The translations under genes were made by a program, and so were the position numbers. Of a stretch of 64,000 bases of DNA, positions 1 through 10,573 are shown one piece after another (position 1 is the stretch's first letter; every line of letters begins with the position of its first letter). Origin of the DNA: Dietzia sp. NCCP-2495 (GTDB taxonomy: Bacteria; Actinomycetota; Actinomycetes; Mycobacteriales; Mycobacteriaceae); the NCBI RefSeq assembly GCF_026011735.1, contig NZ_BRVN01000013.1, positions 17,656-81,655 of the forward strand. Direction: 5' to 3'. Below the pieces are notes generated by a model, which had not been told where the DNA came from, made no database searches, and worked only from the letters and a program-made list of their open reading frames with translations.

Positions 1-491
1 CGCAGGGGTTCGGGCCGAAGAACCTCGGTCCGGGCGCGATCGTCGCCTACGGCGGGGTCGACTACGTCGTGCGCGGGAGCATCACGCTGCGTCAGGGCGG
101 CTTCGTGTGGTGGGAGCACCTCCTCGACGGGGGCGACGGCGCCCGGTGGCTCGGCGTGGAGGAGGACGAGGGACAGCTCGAACTCACGTGGTGGACCACC
201 CGCAAGGGGCACGGCCTCCAGCCCTCACCCGAGCTCGTGTTGGATGACCGCGTTTACCGCGAGGACGAGTCCGGCGAGGCCCACTACACCTGTGAAGGAA
301 CGACGGGGCTGCCCCCGCAGGGACGCATGCGGTACCGGGACTACCAGACCGGCGACGGCAGTTCGCTGCTCTCGTTCGAGAACTGGGACGACGCGGGCTG
401 GGAGCTCTCCTCGGGCCGCCCGATGTCACCGGGGGAGATGACCGTCTACCCGGCGCCGCCCGCAGCCGGCGATCCGGGGTACGTCAAGTGA
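1..491 (+). CDS. DUF4178 domain protein (5' end outside window)
   Basis: The reading frame is open to the left edge (first full codon at position 3), so only the C-terminal ~162 residues are present; a GTG at 69 lies inside the domain and is unlikely to be the start. The visible part has the DUF4178 look: a stretch LGPGAIVAYGGVDYVVRGS followed by alternating beta-like segments with many Trp residues (FVWWEHLL, LTWWTTRKG). No signal peptide or membrane segment is visible here. The function of DUF4178 is unknown. The stop overlaps the next GTG start (GTGA), and the gene heads a five-gene set ending in a spermidine synthase, so a role linked to that enzyme is inferred from context only. Confidence 0.8.
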   Translation, partial: QGFGPKNLGPGAIVAYGGVDYVVRGSITLRQGGFVWWEHLLDGGDGARWLGVEEDEGQLELTWWTTRKGHGLQPSPELVLDDRVYREDESGEAHYTCEGTTGLPPQGRMRYRDYQTGDGSSLLSFENWDDAGWELSSGRPMSPGEMTVYPAPPAAGDPGYVK

Positions 492-1045
492 CCCTGCACG
501 ACCTGGACGTGGCGCCGGACGACGTCGCTGCCCGGGAACTGGGCTACCGGGTCGACACGGAACCCGCGCCGGCAGCCCTCGCGACCGAGGAGTTCGAGCA
601 CCCACACCTCCCGGTCTCGCTCAGGGCGGCGATCCTCGGGGCATCCCACGCGATCACGATGGTGGTCGACGGAGAGGACACGGTCACGGAGGAGGTGTCC
701 TGCCGGGCTTCGGCAGGTCACGGGCTGCCCCGGGATCCTGAGTCCAGTCGAGGTCAGTGGGGGACCCACCGTCTGCGTGGTGCGGTCGAGACGCTGTCCG
801 CTGCGGCGTTCCGGGAACTGGTGGACGATCTGACCGCCCGCGGCGAGCAGGACGAGAACGTCCTCGCGGGCCGGTTCCCGGGGGCGGCGGGCGCACTCAC
901 CGTGGTCGAGGCCCGGGCCGACGAGCGCGGCTGGCAGTGGCGGACCTGGCACCTGTACCCGGCGACCGCCGGTGGCGACGTGGTGACCACCGAGTCCACA
1001 GTCGAGGTCGCAATCTCGGGTGCGGCGATGGAGGTGGTGGCGTGA
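488..1045 (+). CDS. DUF2617 family protein
   Basis: A 185-aa soluble protein without membrane segments or a signal peptide. Length, composition (acidic, beta-rich) and above all its place between DUF4178 and DUF4247 genes match DUF2617 proteins of actinobacteria, whose activity is not known. The GTG start at 488 overlaps the upstream stop by 4 bp, and its own stop overlaps the GTG start of the next gene at 1042, so translational coupling through the cluster is likely. I infer co-function with the membrane spermidine synthase downstream; nothing in the sequence gives a catalytic motif. Confidence 0.75.
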   Translation: MTLHDLDVAPDDVAARELGYRVDTEPAPAALATEEFEHPHLPVSLRAAILGASHAITMVVDGEDTVTEEVSCRASAGHGLPRDPESSRGQWGTHRLRGAVETLSAAAFRELVDDLTARGEQDENVLAGRFPGAAGALTVVEARADERGWQWRTWHLYPATAGGDVVTTESTVEVAISGAAMEVVA

Positions 1046-1461
1046 AGGGCAGGAGAGGTCTCCTCATCGCGCTGGTCGGAGGCGTGATGGCCGTGCTGCT
1101 GGGGCTCGTCCTGGTGGCGGGAGGCAAGAACGCGGTGCGCTACGTGCGTGACAACTACACGCCCACGGCCCAGGCCGCCAACACCTACGACTGCCGTGGT
1201 GACGTTGACGCGACCGTCGCCGACATCAGGGACCACGAACGTCCCGACGCGAGCCAGAAGCAGGGCGAGACCGAGTACCTGCGCTACGGCGACGACATGA
1301 TCATCGTCGGCCCCTCCGGGGGACTCGGGTGTCGGGTCCAGCTCGACGAGAACTCCCGGACTCTGCAATCCGGCGGCTTCCTGTTCCTCGGCGGATCGTT
1401 CGGACCCCGGAGCCCGGCCAGTTCGTCGGGCGGGAGCTCCGGCGGGTTCGGAGCCAAGTGA
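1042..1461 (+). CDS. DUF4247 family membrane-anchored protein
   Basis: A 139-aa protein starting at GTG 1042, which overlaps the previous stop; the same frame is open further upstream but that part is antisense-like and lacks coding character. Residues ~6-24 are a strong hydrophobic helix (LLIALVGGVMAVLLGLVLVA) after a short basic tip, giving an N-in membrane anchor or uncleaved signal. The exported part has two Cys (in YDCRG and LGCRV) that could pair, then a Gly/Ser-rich tail (SSSGGSSGGFG). This matches DUF4247, usually encoded beside DUF350 and a spermidine-synthase-like gene. Function unknown. Confidence 0.75.
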   Translation: MKGRRGLLIALVGGVMAVLLGLVLVAGGKNAVRYVRDNYTPTAQAANTYDCRGDVDATVADIRDHERPDASQKQGETEYLRYGDDMIIVGPSGGLGCRVQLDENSRTLQSGGFLFLGGSFGPRSPASSSGGSSGGFGAK

Positions 1462-1504
1462 CCCACACGACCGGCCCAGGTGGCCACGACCAGAAGGAGA
1501 ACCG

Positions 1505-1945
1505 GTGAACACCGCTGTCCGTTTGCCCGAACTGCTGGACGGAATCGGGCTGTCTCTGGCGTACTTCGGCGTGGGCGCCCTGGTACTGGCCGTCGGCTTC
1601 GTCGTCCTCGACGTGCTGACCCCCGGAAGCCTCCGGCAACACATCTTCATCGATCATCGACCCAATGCCGCCGCGCTCCACGCCGCCTCGTCGGTGGCCC
1701 TGGCGATCATCGTGGTCACCGTCATGACCAACGCCTCCGATGACCTGCTGTGGGGAATCGTCGACGTGGTCGTGTACGGCTTGCTCGGCGTGGTGTTCCA
1801 GGCCGTGACGTTGGTGATCCTCGAACTGGTGGTGCCGGGTCGGTTCCGTGACCTGGTGTCGGCGCCGACGTTCAGCACCGCCTCGCTCGCCGTCGCGGCG
1901 ACTCTCATCGCGGTCGGCGCGGTCAACGCCGCAGCCATTGCCTGA
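1505..1945 (+). CDS. DUF350 family integral membrane protein
   Basis: A 146-aa protein with four hydrophobic segments (around residues 13-35, 57-74, 82-108 and 121-143), as in DUF350 proteins, which usually carry two copies of a two-helix unit. The GTG start at 1505 has a clear ribosome-binding site, AAGGAGA, at 1493-1500. Its 3' end overlaps the start proposed for the next gene. DUF350 proteins are found next to membrane spermidine-synthase homologues in many bacteria, but their transport or structural role is not established. Confidence 0.85.
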   Translation: MNTAVRLPELLDGIGLSLAYFGVGALVLAVGFVVLDVLTPGSLRQHIFIDHRPNAAALHAASSVALAIIVVTVMTNASDDLLWGIVDVVVYGLLGVVFQAVTLVILELVVPGRFRDLVSAPTFSTASLAVAATLIAVGAVNAAAIA

Positions 1946-3548
1946 CCGCCCGCCCGTCGATGCGGGCGAGGAGGTCGTCGTCCCGTTTCTCGGCGGGCGC
2001 TGGTGGCGTCCGGTCGTCCTGGCCGCCGTGGCCGCCTGCGCCGCGTGTGGCCTGATCTACGAACTGGCCCTGCTCACCCTCGCCACCACGGTCCAGGGCG
2101 GTGGGATCGTTGCGACCAGCCTCATCGTTGCGGGCTACGTCGCGGCCCTCGGGCTCGGCGCCCTGCTCGCCAAGCCGTTCGTCAACCGCGCGGCGGCGAC
2201 GTTCATGGGGATCGAGACCGCGCTCGGGTTGGTCGGTGGGGTGTCGGCGACCGCGCTGTACGTCACCTTCACCTCGCTCGGCACGCAGTCGTCCCTCGTC
2301 GTGCTGGCTCTCGCCACGGCGATGATCGGGGCGCTCGTGGGTGCCGAGGTCCCCCTGCTCATGGCGCTCCTGCAGACCGGTCGCCGCAGCGGAGCGCAGG
2401 AGGCGGGCAGGACCCTCGCCAATCTCAACGCCGCCGACTACCTGGGGGCGCTCGTGGGTGGTCTGGTGTGGCCGTTCCTGCTGCTCCCGGTGATGGGGAT
2501 GCAGCAGGCCACGGCGGTGACCGGTTTGGTCAACATCGGCGCGGCAGCGATCCTCCTGGCACTCGTTCTCCGCCATTTCCTGCCGCGTGCACGGACGATC
2601 GCGGCGGGATTTTCTCTGGCGGTCGTCGCGGTCCTGCTGGGTCTGTTGCTCGTCGCCGTCGACGACGTGACCGAGTGGTCCAGGGCGCGCCTCTATCCCG
2701 ACCCCGTGGTGGCCCACTCGCAGTCCGCGTATCAGGAGATCGTCGTCACCAGCGCCAGGTACAACGGGCGTACGGATCGGCGCCTCTATCTGGACGGGAC
2801 ACTGCAGTACTCGAGCCTGGACGAGTACCGCTACACCGAGTCGTTGGTCCAGCCCGCGATGTCGGGTCGCCCAGCCGAGGTGCTCATCCTCGGCGGCGGT
2901 GACGGGCTGGCGGCGCGGGACGTGCTGGAGGTCCCCGGTGTGAGAAGGGTGGTCCAGGTGGAACTGGACCCGGCCGTCCTGGAACTCGCCAGGACGGTGT
3001 TGTACGACGACAACGCCGGGTCGCTCGATGACCCGAGGGTGGACGTGGTCGCCGATGACGCGTTCACGTGGCTCCGCCGGGGAGGCGACGGGATGGTGCC
3101 GGCCGGAGGATTCGGGGCCGTACTCGTCGATCTCCCGGATCCTCGTAATGCGGCCCTGTCCCGCCTGTACTCGCAGGAGTTCTACGCGATGATCCGGCGG
3201 GTGGTCAGCGAGGACGGACTCATGGTGGTGCAGTCGGGCAGCCCGTACTCCACACCTCATCAGTTCTGGCGCGTCGAGTCGACGGTCCGCTCGGCCGGCT
3301 GGGGCACCACGCCCTATCACGTCCACGTCCCCACCTTCGGTGACTGGGGCTACGTGCTGGCGGGGACAGGACAGGAGCCGCCGCCTCTGCGGCTCCGGCA
3401 GGACGTGGACGGACTGAAATACCTCGACGAGGGGGTGCTGGCAGCGGCAGGTGAGTTCGGCCGGGACGTCAGCCCGCTGGATCTGGCACCGTCCACGCTG
3501 GACCAGCCCAGAATCCTCGACGACTCCCGGCGCGGTTTCGAGCGGTGA
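1938..3548 (+). CDS. speE: membrane-anchored spermidine synthase-like aminopropyltransferase
   Basis: A 536-aa two-part protein: about seven hydrophobic segments in residues ~20-250, then a soluble spermidine-synthase domain. The enzyme part shows YQEIVVTS, LDGTLQYS, the SAM-type site LILGGGDGLAARD, the acidic strand-2 end QVELDP, the ADDAF site and DLPDPRN, so decarboxylated-SAM binding and aminopropyl transfer to a polyamine are expected. The TTG at 1938 is the best start: it overlaps the DUF350 stop by 8 bp, whereas the upstream ATG at 1848 would translate an Arg-rich shadow of DUF350. Homologues with the same fused membrane domain exist in M. tuberculosis (Rv2601). The true substrate of such membrane forms is not settled. 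Confidence 0.88.
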   Translation: MPDRPPVDAGEEVVVPFLGGRWWRPVVLAAVAACAACGLIYELALLTLATTVQGGGIVATSLIVAGYVAALGLGALLAKPFVNRAAATFMGIETALGLVGGVSATALYVTFTSLGTQSSLVVLALATAMIGALVGAEVPLLMALLQTGRRSGAQEAGRTLANLNAADYLGALVGGLVWPFLLLPVMGMQQATAVTGLVNIGAAAILLALVLRHFLPRARTIAAGFSLAVVAVLLGLLLVAVDDVTEWSRARLYPDPVVAHSQSAYQEIVVTSARYNGRTDRRLYLDGTLQYSSLDEYRYTESLVQPAMSGRPAEVLILGGGDGLAARDVLEVPGVRRVVQVELDPAVLELARTVLYDDNAGSLDDPRVDVVADDAFTWLRRGGDGMVPAGGFGAVLVDLPDPRNAALSRLYSQEFYAMIRRVVSEDGLMVVQSGSPYSTPHQFWRVESTVRSAGWGTTPYHVHVPTFGDWGYVLAGTGQEPPPLRLRQDVDGLKYLDEGVLAAAGEFGRDVSPLDLAPSTLDQPRILDDSRRGFER

Positions 3549-3589
3549 CTCCGGCGCGCCCGGTCACCGTGACTCCGGCGCGCCCGGTC
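3545..3589. repeat. 21-bp direct repeat, two copies, period 24
   Basis: Two identical 21-bp copies lie at 3545-3565 and 3569-3589, each starting GTGACTCCGG and ending CGCCCGGTC, separated by 3 bases. The first copy begins in the last codons of the spermidine synthase gene, so the duplication sits exactly across its stop codon (TGA at 3546-3548) and carries a second copy of the same stop triplet downstream. It looks like a recent slippage duplication. The rest of 3549-3779 shows no gene. Confidence 0.8.
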
Positions 3590-3779
3590 TCGGTGTCCCG
3601 GGGTACCACGTCACGGTAGCCATGGCCGCAGTCGGCCCGGACGAATCGCTCGAGGTCACTCCTGGCGGAGAAGAGCCGCCGTGTACCGGGGCGCTCCTGG
3701 GATGATGTGATGGTCCCGATAGTCGAGACCCTGGTGGAACACCGTCGCCCGGACTCTCGTTGTATCGGGTGTGTAAGCC

Positions 3780-4964
3780 GTGACAACGACGCGTTCTTCT
3801 CGAGCGCGGGGCGAGGAGGGGCGCATGGTCGGCGACGGAACGTCGCGCACGGCGCGGGGGAGGATCGTGTCCGATGTGGACGCGATGTGTCGCGGGGAAG
3901 GTGAGCCCCCGGTCCCTGAGCTGTCGGATCGGGCAGCACTGCTCGTGGCGTGCGGACTCGTCGAACCCCGGATCGTCGACGTGGTGCGCACCCGCCTTCG
4001 GCACAACCTCCCGTTCCCCACGGTGGGGGGCTTCCACCAGGTGCGGATCATCGAGGAGCAGCGTCACGACCTCCGGCGGATCATCGATTCCCCGGCGTCG
4101 TCGATGCTGCGCATGGCCCTACGGACCCGCCTCGCCGAGTTGGACCGCAAATACCTGGTCCTCCGGACGGGATTCACGCGGGGGACCGGTGTGTTCGCGT
4201 TCCGCGTGAAGGACATCCGGGCCGATCGCCGTCGGGGAGTCCATCTGGACACCGATGATCGTGGCCGACTCTTCGACGCCCTCGCCTCCACTCCGACGAT
4301 GGCCCCGGTGCCCCTGGTCCCGCGCACGCTCGCTGAATTGGGAACCGTGGCCGCGGCCTACGGGCAGCGGGGGATGGGTCGGGTCACTCTGCCGCACCGG
4401 GTGCAGACGGTCGTCGAGTCGCTGCCGGCGATCCCGCACATCCGCGCCGATCGCCGGAGGATTCCGGAGATGTACACCGCGATGATCATGGAGGTGGGTG
4501 GTCTGTACGACCGGTTGCTCGTGGCATATCGCCGTGGAGGTCGGTCGGTCGAGGAGATCCGGCTCCAGTTCGATGCGGAGACCGAGGTGATCGGGCTCTC
4601 GGGTGACCTGTGCCGGCTCCGCGAGGCCGCCGCGGCGTCGTCGTTTGCCCCGGCGAGTGACGGGTTCACCACGTTGACCGGGCTGGGTACCCACATCGAT
4701 GGGGCGTGGGCGGAGGTCCTCGAGCGTGCGGTCGCGTTCCGCGAGCTCGTCGAATCGGTCGAGGCCCGTGCGCAGGCAGCGGTCGCCGAGGCGGAACGCT
4801 ACGCCGGGATCGCGCGCGAGAACGGGATGCGCCCACACTCTGCGCCGAACAGTTCGAGCCAGGCGGACCTCGCTGCCGAGCGCCTGGCAGCCCGCGCCGG
4901 GGACCGGATACTGTCGACGGAGGCGATGCGGCGGCTACGCGGTCAGATCGACTCTGACCTGTAG
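3780..4964 (+). CDS. conserved-looking hypothetical protein, unknown family
   Basis: A 394-aa Arg-rich soluble protein that I do not recognise. Coding bias is good throughout. Residues ~1-50 are poorly structured, the middle (~55-290) is mixed helix/strand with several basic patches, and residues ~300-380 are Ala/Glu-rich helix that could form a coiled coil (ELVESVEARAQAAVAEAERY). No signal peptide, membrane span or known catalytic motif is visible. The GTG at 3780 is the longest start; an ATG at 3825 is an alternative that trims an unstructured leader. It lies alone between the polyamine cluster and secA2, with 87 bp to secA2. Confidence 0.7.
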   Translation: MTTTRSSRARGEEGRMVGDGTSRTARGRIVSDVDAMCRGEGEPPVPELSDRAALLVACGLVEPRIVDVVRTRLRHNLPFPTVGGFHQVRIIEEQRHDLRRIIDSPASSMLRMALRTRLAELDRKYLVLRTGFTRGTGVFAFRVKDIRADRRRGVHLDTDDRGRLFDALASTPTMAPVPLVPRTLAELGTVAAAYGQRGMGRVTLPHRVQTVVESLPAIPHIRADRRRIPEMYTAMIMEVGGLYDRLLVAYRRGGRSVEEIRLQFDAETEVIGLSGDLCRLREAAAASSFAPASDGFTTLTGLGTHIDGAWAEVLERAVAFRELVESVEARAQAAVAEAERYAGIARENGMRPHSAPNSSSQADLAAERLAARAGDRILSTEAMRRLRGQIDSDL

Positions 4965-5051
4965 CTCAGCGACCGGTGGGCCGTGCAGCCGTACCGGGCC
5001 CGGCCTGCGTACGGTGGTGGCAACTGTTCGTGACAGGGAAGGACCTCGCGC

Positions 5052-7345
<2,294 letters not shown>

Positions 7346-7349
<4 letters not shown>

Positions 7350-8110
7350 ACGCGGCGCGCGACGGCAAGCGGGAGACCGACCTCCGGGAATGGCGGACGG
7401 GCGAGGGCAAGGTCCTCGGTGCCAAGATCCCGCCACCGCGCGGAGGGCACCTCTCCGCGGCGATCCCGCCCGGTCTGGAGTCCGATGATCCGGCGCGCGG
7501 ACCCGAGATCAGTGATCGGTTCTGGACCCTGCCGAACGCGATCTCACTGGGGCGCATCGCACTGATCCCGGTCCTGGTCGCCACCATCCTCGGCTGGAAG
7601 GACCCGACGCTGGCGTTGTGGCTCCTCGGAGTGCTCGTCGTCTCGGACTGGCTCGACGGCAAGATCGCGCGCCTGTGGAACATGCGGTCGACGTGGGGGG
7701 AGAGGCTGGACCCGATCGCGGATCGGATTCTCGTCGCCGTCGTCCCCGTGACCTTCGCCATCGCCGGGTACATCCCCCTGTGGGTCGTCGTGGTGCTCCT
7801 CGCCCGGGACGCGCTGCTCGTGGTGACCCTGCCGGTCTATCGCCGTCGGGGACTCGAACCCGAGGTGACATATCTGGGTAAGGCGGCGACCTTCGCGCTG
7901 TTCTGGTCTCTCCCGCTATTGTCGGCCGGTCACGCCGGGGTCGCCGGGGCGGAGGCCCTCAAGGTCGTAGGCGAAGCGTGCCTGTACTGGGGCGTGGGTC
8001 TCTATGCGTGGAGCGGGAGCATCTACCTCTGGCAGGCGCGTCGGATCGCAGTGGCGATTCGGCCTCATCGGGTCGGATCGGCTGATGGGACCCGCCCGCA
8101 CAGTGTGTAA
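7346..8110 (+). CDS. pgsA2: CDP-alcohol phosphatidyltransferase (PgsA2-like)
   Basis: A 254-aa membrane enzyme that should transfer a phosphatidyl group from CDP-diacylglycerol to an alcohol, such as glycerol-3-phosphate or another polar head group. The family signature D-x2-D-G-x2-A-R-x8-G-x3-D-x3-D is complete, running from DWLDGKIAR to ERLDPIAD at about residues 101-126. About 50 soluble N-terminal residues precede several hydrophobic segments. The ATG overlaps the secA2 stop by 4 bp, so the two are translationally coupled. The head-group specificity cannot be read from the sequence; the symbol follows position and similarity to mycobacterial PgsA2. Confidence 0.88.
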
Positions 8111-8158
8111 TGTCGCCAGTTGGAATTCTTCAGTGAGCCACTCGAGAAGGGCACGCCT

Positions 8159-8563
8159 GTGAGCGATCAGAACATCCCCGACCAGCTTCGGTACACCGAC
8201 GAGCACGAGTGGGTTGAGCGGGTGTCGGACACCCGGGTTCGTATCGGGATCACCGAGTACGCGCAGTCCAAGCTCGGCGATATCGTCTTTGTCCAGCTTC
8301 CCGAGGTCGGCAGCGAGACCGAGACCGGCGAGCCGTTCGGTGAGGTCGAGTCCCCGAAGAGCGTCTCGGATCTCTTCGCGCCGCTGACCGGCAAGGTCGT
8401 CGAGACCAACTCCGCGCTCGAGGCGGCGCCGGAGCTGGTCAACTCGGATCCGTACGGCGAGGGCTGGATCATCGTTCTGGAGGTCGCAGACGCCGATGAC
8501 CTCGAGGCGCAGCTGGAGCAGACGCTCGATTCGGACGGATACGCCAAGGTCACCGAAGACTGA
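8159..8563 (+). CDS. gcvH: glycine cleavage system H protein
   Basis: A 134-aa lipoyl carrier that shuttles the aminomethyl group between the P, T and L proteins. The start region reads YTDEHEWVE and the lipoylation site is VESPKSVSD, with the central Lys as the attachment point. The GTG at 8159 is chosen over the longer frame because it gives the usual protein length and is preceded by GAGAAGGG (8142-8149). A TAATGT -10-like box at 8107-8112, over the pgsA2 stop, could give it its own promoter. gcvP lies 3 kb downstream with its own riboswitch; gcvT is not in the window. Confidence 0.96.
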   Translation: MSDQNIPDQLRYTDEHEWVERVSDTRVRIGITEYAQSKLGDIVFVQLPEVGSETETGEPFGEVESPKSVSDLFAPLTGKVVETNSALEAAPELVNSDPYGEGWIIVLEVADADDLEAQLEQTLDSDGYAKVTED

Positions 8564-8610
8564 GTGGGCCCAGAAGCCCGCCCCCGCCCACGCGGACGGG
8601 CCGTCCGTCA

Positions 8611-8616
8611 TAGAAT
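8611..8616 (+). promoter_or_regulatory. -10 box upstream of garA
   Basis: TAGAAT fits the actinobacterial -10 consensus TANNNT and sits 54 bp before the garA GTG. I see no convincing -35, so this is a weak prediction based on one element and on its location in the gcvH-garA gap. Confidence 0.4.
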
Positions 8617-8670
8617 CAATTGCAGCGCACCGTGAGCCCAACGCCAGGGCTCAGACGAGGAGAGACGAAC

Positions 8671-9108
8671 GTGACCGAGAACAAGAACATGCCCGAGGCG
8701 ACCGCCGAGACCACCTCTGTCTTCCGCGCCGAGCTCCTCAACGAGACCGATCAGCAGTCCGCACCGTCGGATTCGTCGGTGACGGGTGTCGAGGGGCTGC
8801 CCGAGGGCCAGGCGTTGCTGGTGGTCAAGCGGGGACCGAACGCCGGTTCGCGTTTTCTCCTCGACCAGGGGACGACCTCGGCCGGGCGTCACCCGGACAG
8901 CGACATCTTCCTGGACGATGTCACCGTGAGCCGCCGTCACGCCGAGTTCCGGCGTGAGGACGGCGGGTTCACCGTCGTCGACGTCGGATCGCTGAACGGC
9001 TCCTACGTCAATCGCGAGCCGGTCGACTCCGCTTCGCTGTCGAACGGCGACGAGGTGCAGATCGGTAAGTTCCGCCTGGTGTTCCTGACTGGCACGCCCG
9101 GGCAGTGA
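8671..9108 (+). CDS. garA: FHA-domain metabolic switch protein GarA (OdhI)
   Basis: A 145-aa protein with a short regulatory tail and a forkhead-associated domain (residues ~50-125: SAGRHPDSDIFLDD, SRRHAEF, GSLNGSYVNREPV). The tail carries ETTSVFR, with Thr14 and Thr15 equal to the Thr pair phosphorylated by PknB and PknG in mycobacterial GarA/OdhI. In the known system the unphosphorylated protein binds and inhibits 2-oxoglutarate dehydrogenase and NAD-glutamate dehydrogenase and activates glutamate synthase; phosphorylation makes the FHA domain bind its own tail. Start GTG 8671 gives this standard length and leaves the tail intact. The stop overlaps the next start (GTGA). Confidence 0.96.
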   Translation: MTENKNMPEATAETTSVFRAELLNETDQQSAPSDSSVTGVEGLPEGQALLVVKRGPNAGSRFLLDQGTTSAGRHPDSDIFLDDVTVSRRHAEFRREDGGFTVVDVGSLNGSYVNREPVDSASLSNGDEVQIGKFRLVFLTGTPGQ

Positions 9109-9839
9109 CCGTAGCCGGCCACGGCGCCGCCGAGGAGAAGCACCTCTCCATCGGCGGCGTCATCGCACTACTCAGTCCGGAGTTCCCGGACCTGACGGTG
9201 TCGAAGGTCCGATTCCTGGAGAACGAAGGTCTTGTCACGCCGGAACGGACCCCGAGCGGATACCGGCGCTTCAGTGTCGAGGACAGGGAGCGTCTCCGGT
9301 ACGTCCTCACCGCTCAGCGGGACAGGTACCTGCCTCTCAAGGTGATCCGTGAGGAGCTCGAGGCTCTCGACGCCGCGATCGCCGACGGTTCCACGACGGC
9401 GCTCAGGCCCCGGCCGGGCGCCGACTCCGTCCCGGGCTCTGAGCCGGATGACTTCCGGAGCGATTCGCTCAAGAGGCTGACCAGGGAAAACGTGGTTGAC
9501 CAATCCGGTGTTGATGCCTCGCTCGTCGACTCGCTCATCGACGCCGGGCTCATCGCGGCCGGTCAGGGTGGGTTCTACGACCCGGAGGCTGTTCTCATCG
9601 CCCGTACGGCACACGACCTGGCTGGCCACGGTGTCGATGTACGTCACCTGCGCGGGTTCCGGACCGCAGCTGACCGGCAGACCGGTCTCATCGAGCAGAT
9701 CGCCGGGCCGGTCGCCAGGCAGAGCGACGCGGATGCGCGAGACCGCGCGGCGGAACTGGCGCGCGAGATCGCCGCTCTGTCCGTGGCGTTGCACTCGACG
9801 CTGGTGACCGTCGCTGTGCGACACGCGCTCGAATCCTGA
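9105..9839 (+). CDS. MerR family transcriptional regulator (Rv1828-like)
   Basis: A 244-aa DNA-binding protein. The N-terminal winged helix reads LSIGGVIALLSPEFPD then VSKVRFLENEGLV and RTPSGYRRFSVED, the standard MerR pattern, at residues ~13-80. The C-terminal half is mostly helical and lacks Cys clusters for metal sensing, so the ligand is unknown. Its GTG overlaps the garA stop by 4 bp, linking it to the GarA switch. The order garA-merR-nuclease-merR matches Rv1827 to Rv1830 of M. tuberculosis. Confidence 0.9.
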   Translation: MTVAGHGAAEEKHLSIGGVIALLSPEFPDLTVSKVRFLENEGLVTPERTPSGYRRFSVEDRERLRYVLTAQRDRYLPLKVIREELEALDAAIADGSTTALRPRPGADSVPGSEPDDFRSDSLKRLTRENVVDQSGVDASLVDSLIDAGLIAAGQGGFYDPEAVLIARTAHDLAGHGVDVRHLRGFRTAADRQTGLIEQIAGPVARQSDADARDRAAELAREIAALSVALHSTLVTVAVRHALES

Positions 9840-9962
9840 TGCCGGGGCCGTACCCGGAACAGGGGCCGGTCGGTGTCGCGGACGCCGGGCCGGGTCCGCT
9901 CGCCGTGCCAGGATTCAGGGCTACGCTGGAGTCGTCGAGAGGCGGAGAATATGGGGAGCAAC

Positions 9963-10463
9963 ATGCGCGAGGTCGACGTCGTCGGAATCCGTTTCGAGGA
10001 GCCCGAGTACGCACCTGTCCTGATCCTTCACGAGAAGGAAGGGGGACGGTATGTGCCGATCTGGATCGGAGCGGCCGAGGCCGCCGCGATCAGCCTCCAG
10101 CAACAGGGGGTCCGGCCGGGCCGGCCGTTGACCCACGACCTCGTGGCGACCCTTCTAGACACGTTCTCGCACCCGCTCGACAGGGTCGAGATCGTCGGGG
10201 TGGCCGAGGGGACGTTCTTCGCCGAGCTCGTCATCGGTGAGACCCGCGTGTCTGCGAGGCCGTCAGACGCCGTGGCGGTGGCGCTGCGGACCGCGTCCCC
10301 GGTGATGGTGAGCAGAGAGGTTCTCGACGAGGTCGGGATCTCGCTCGCGGGACAGGGCGACGAGGAGGTCGAGGCGTTCCGCGAGTTCCTCGACAACGTG
10401 AGTCCGGATGATTTTCTCGGAGAGGGTGGACCTGCCGAGGAACCCGGTGGGGCCTCGTCCTGA
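9963..10463 (+). CDS. bifunctional nuclease family protein (Rv1829-like)
   Basis: A 166-aa protein of the BFN/DUF151 family. It begins REVDVVGIRFEEPEYAPVL and carries the conserved YVPIWIGAAEAAAI and VSARPSDAVAVALR segments, then an acidic tail with LDNVSPDDF. Family members have been reported to have nuclease activity, but the bacterial role is unclear. ATG 9963 gives the length of the M. tuberculosis homologue and has GGGGAG four bases upstream; ATG 9951 (after GGCGGAG) is a close alternative adding MGSN. It lies between two merR genes and may be co-transcribed with garA. Confidence 0.88.
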   Translation: MREVDVVGIRFEEPEYAPVLILHEKEGGRYVPIWIGAAEAAAISLQQQGVRPGRPLTHDLVATLLDTFSHPLDRVEIVGVAEGTFFAELVIGETRVSARPSDAVAVALRTASPVMVSREVLDEVGISLAGQGDEEVEAFREFLDNVSPDDFLGEGGPAEEPGGASS

Positions 10464-10540
10464 ACGTCAGTGACCTGCAGAAATGGAAGTCACAGGAGTC
10501 ACACGGCTACCTTCTCGCAGGCAGGGACAGACTCTAAAGT

Positions 10541-10555
10541 TCAAGTTGAGGTTGA
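10541..10555 (+). promoter_or_regulatory. possible operator, inverted repeat TCAA-N7-TTGA
   Basis: TCAAGTTGAGGTTGA has outer arms TCAA/TTGA in inverted orientation and lies about 19 bp before the -35 box of the promoter at 10574-10602. MerR-family proteins bind such inverted repeats, and this site precedes a merR gene, so auto-regulation is a reasonable guess. The inner arms do not match. Confidence 0.35.
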
Positions 10556-10573
10556 GGATTACCGCGTGTCCTA

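Noticed and set aside
1923..3326. 467-aa minus-strand frame opposite speE
   Set aside because: The spermidine synthase motifs are on the plus strand; the opposite frame is His/Arg-rich shadow.
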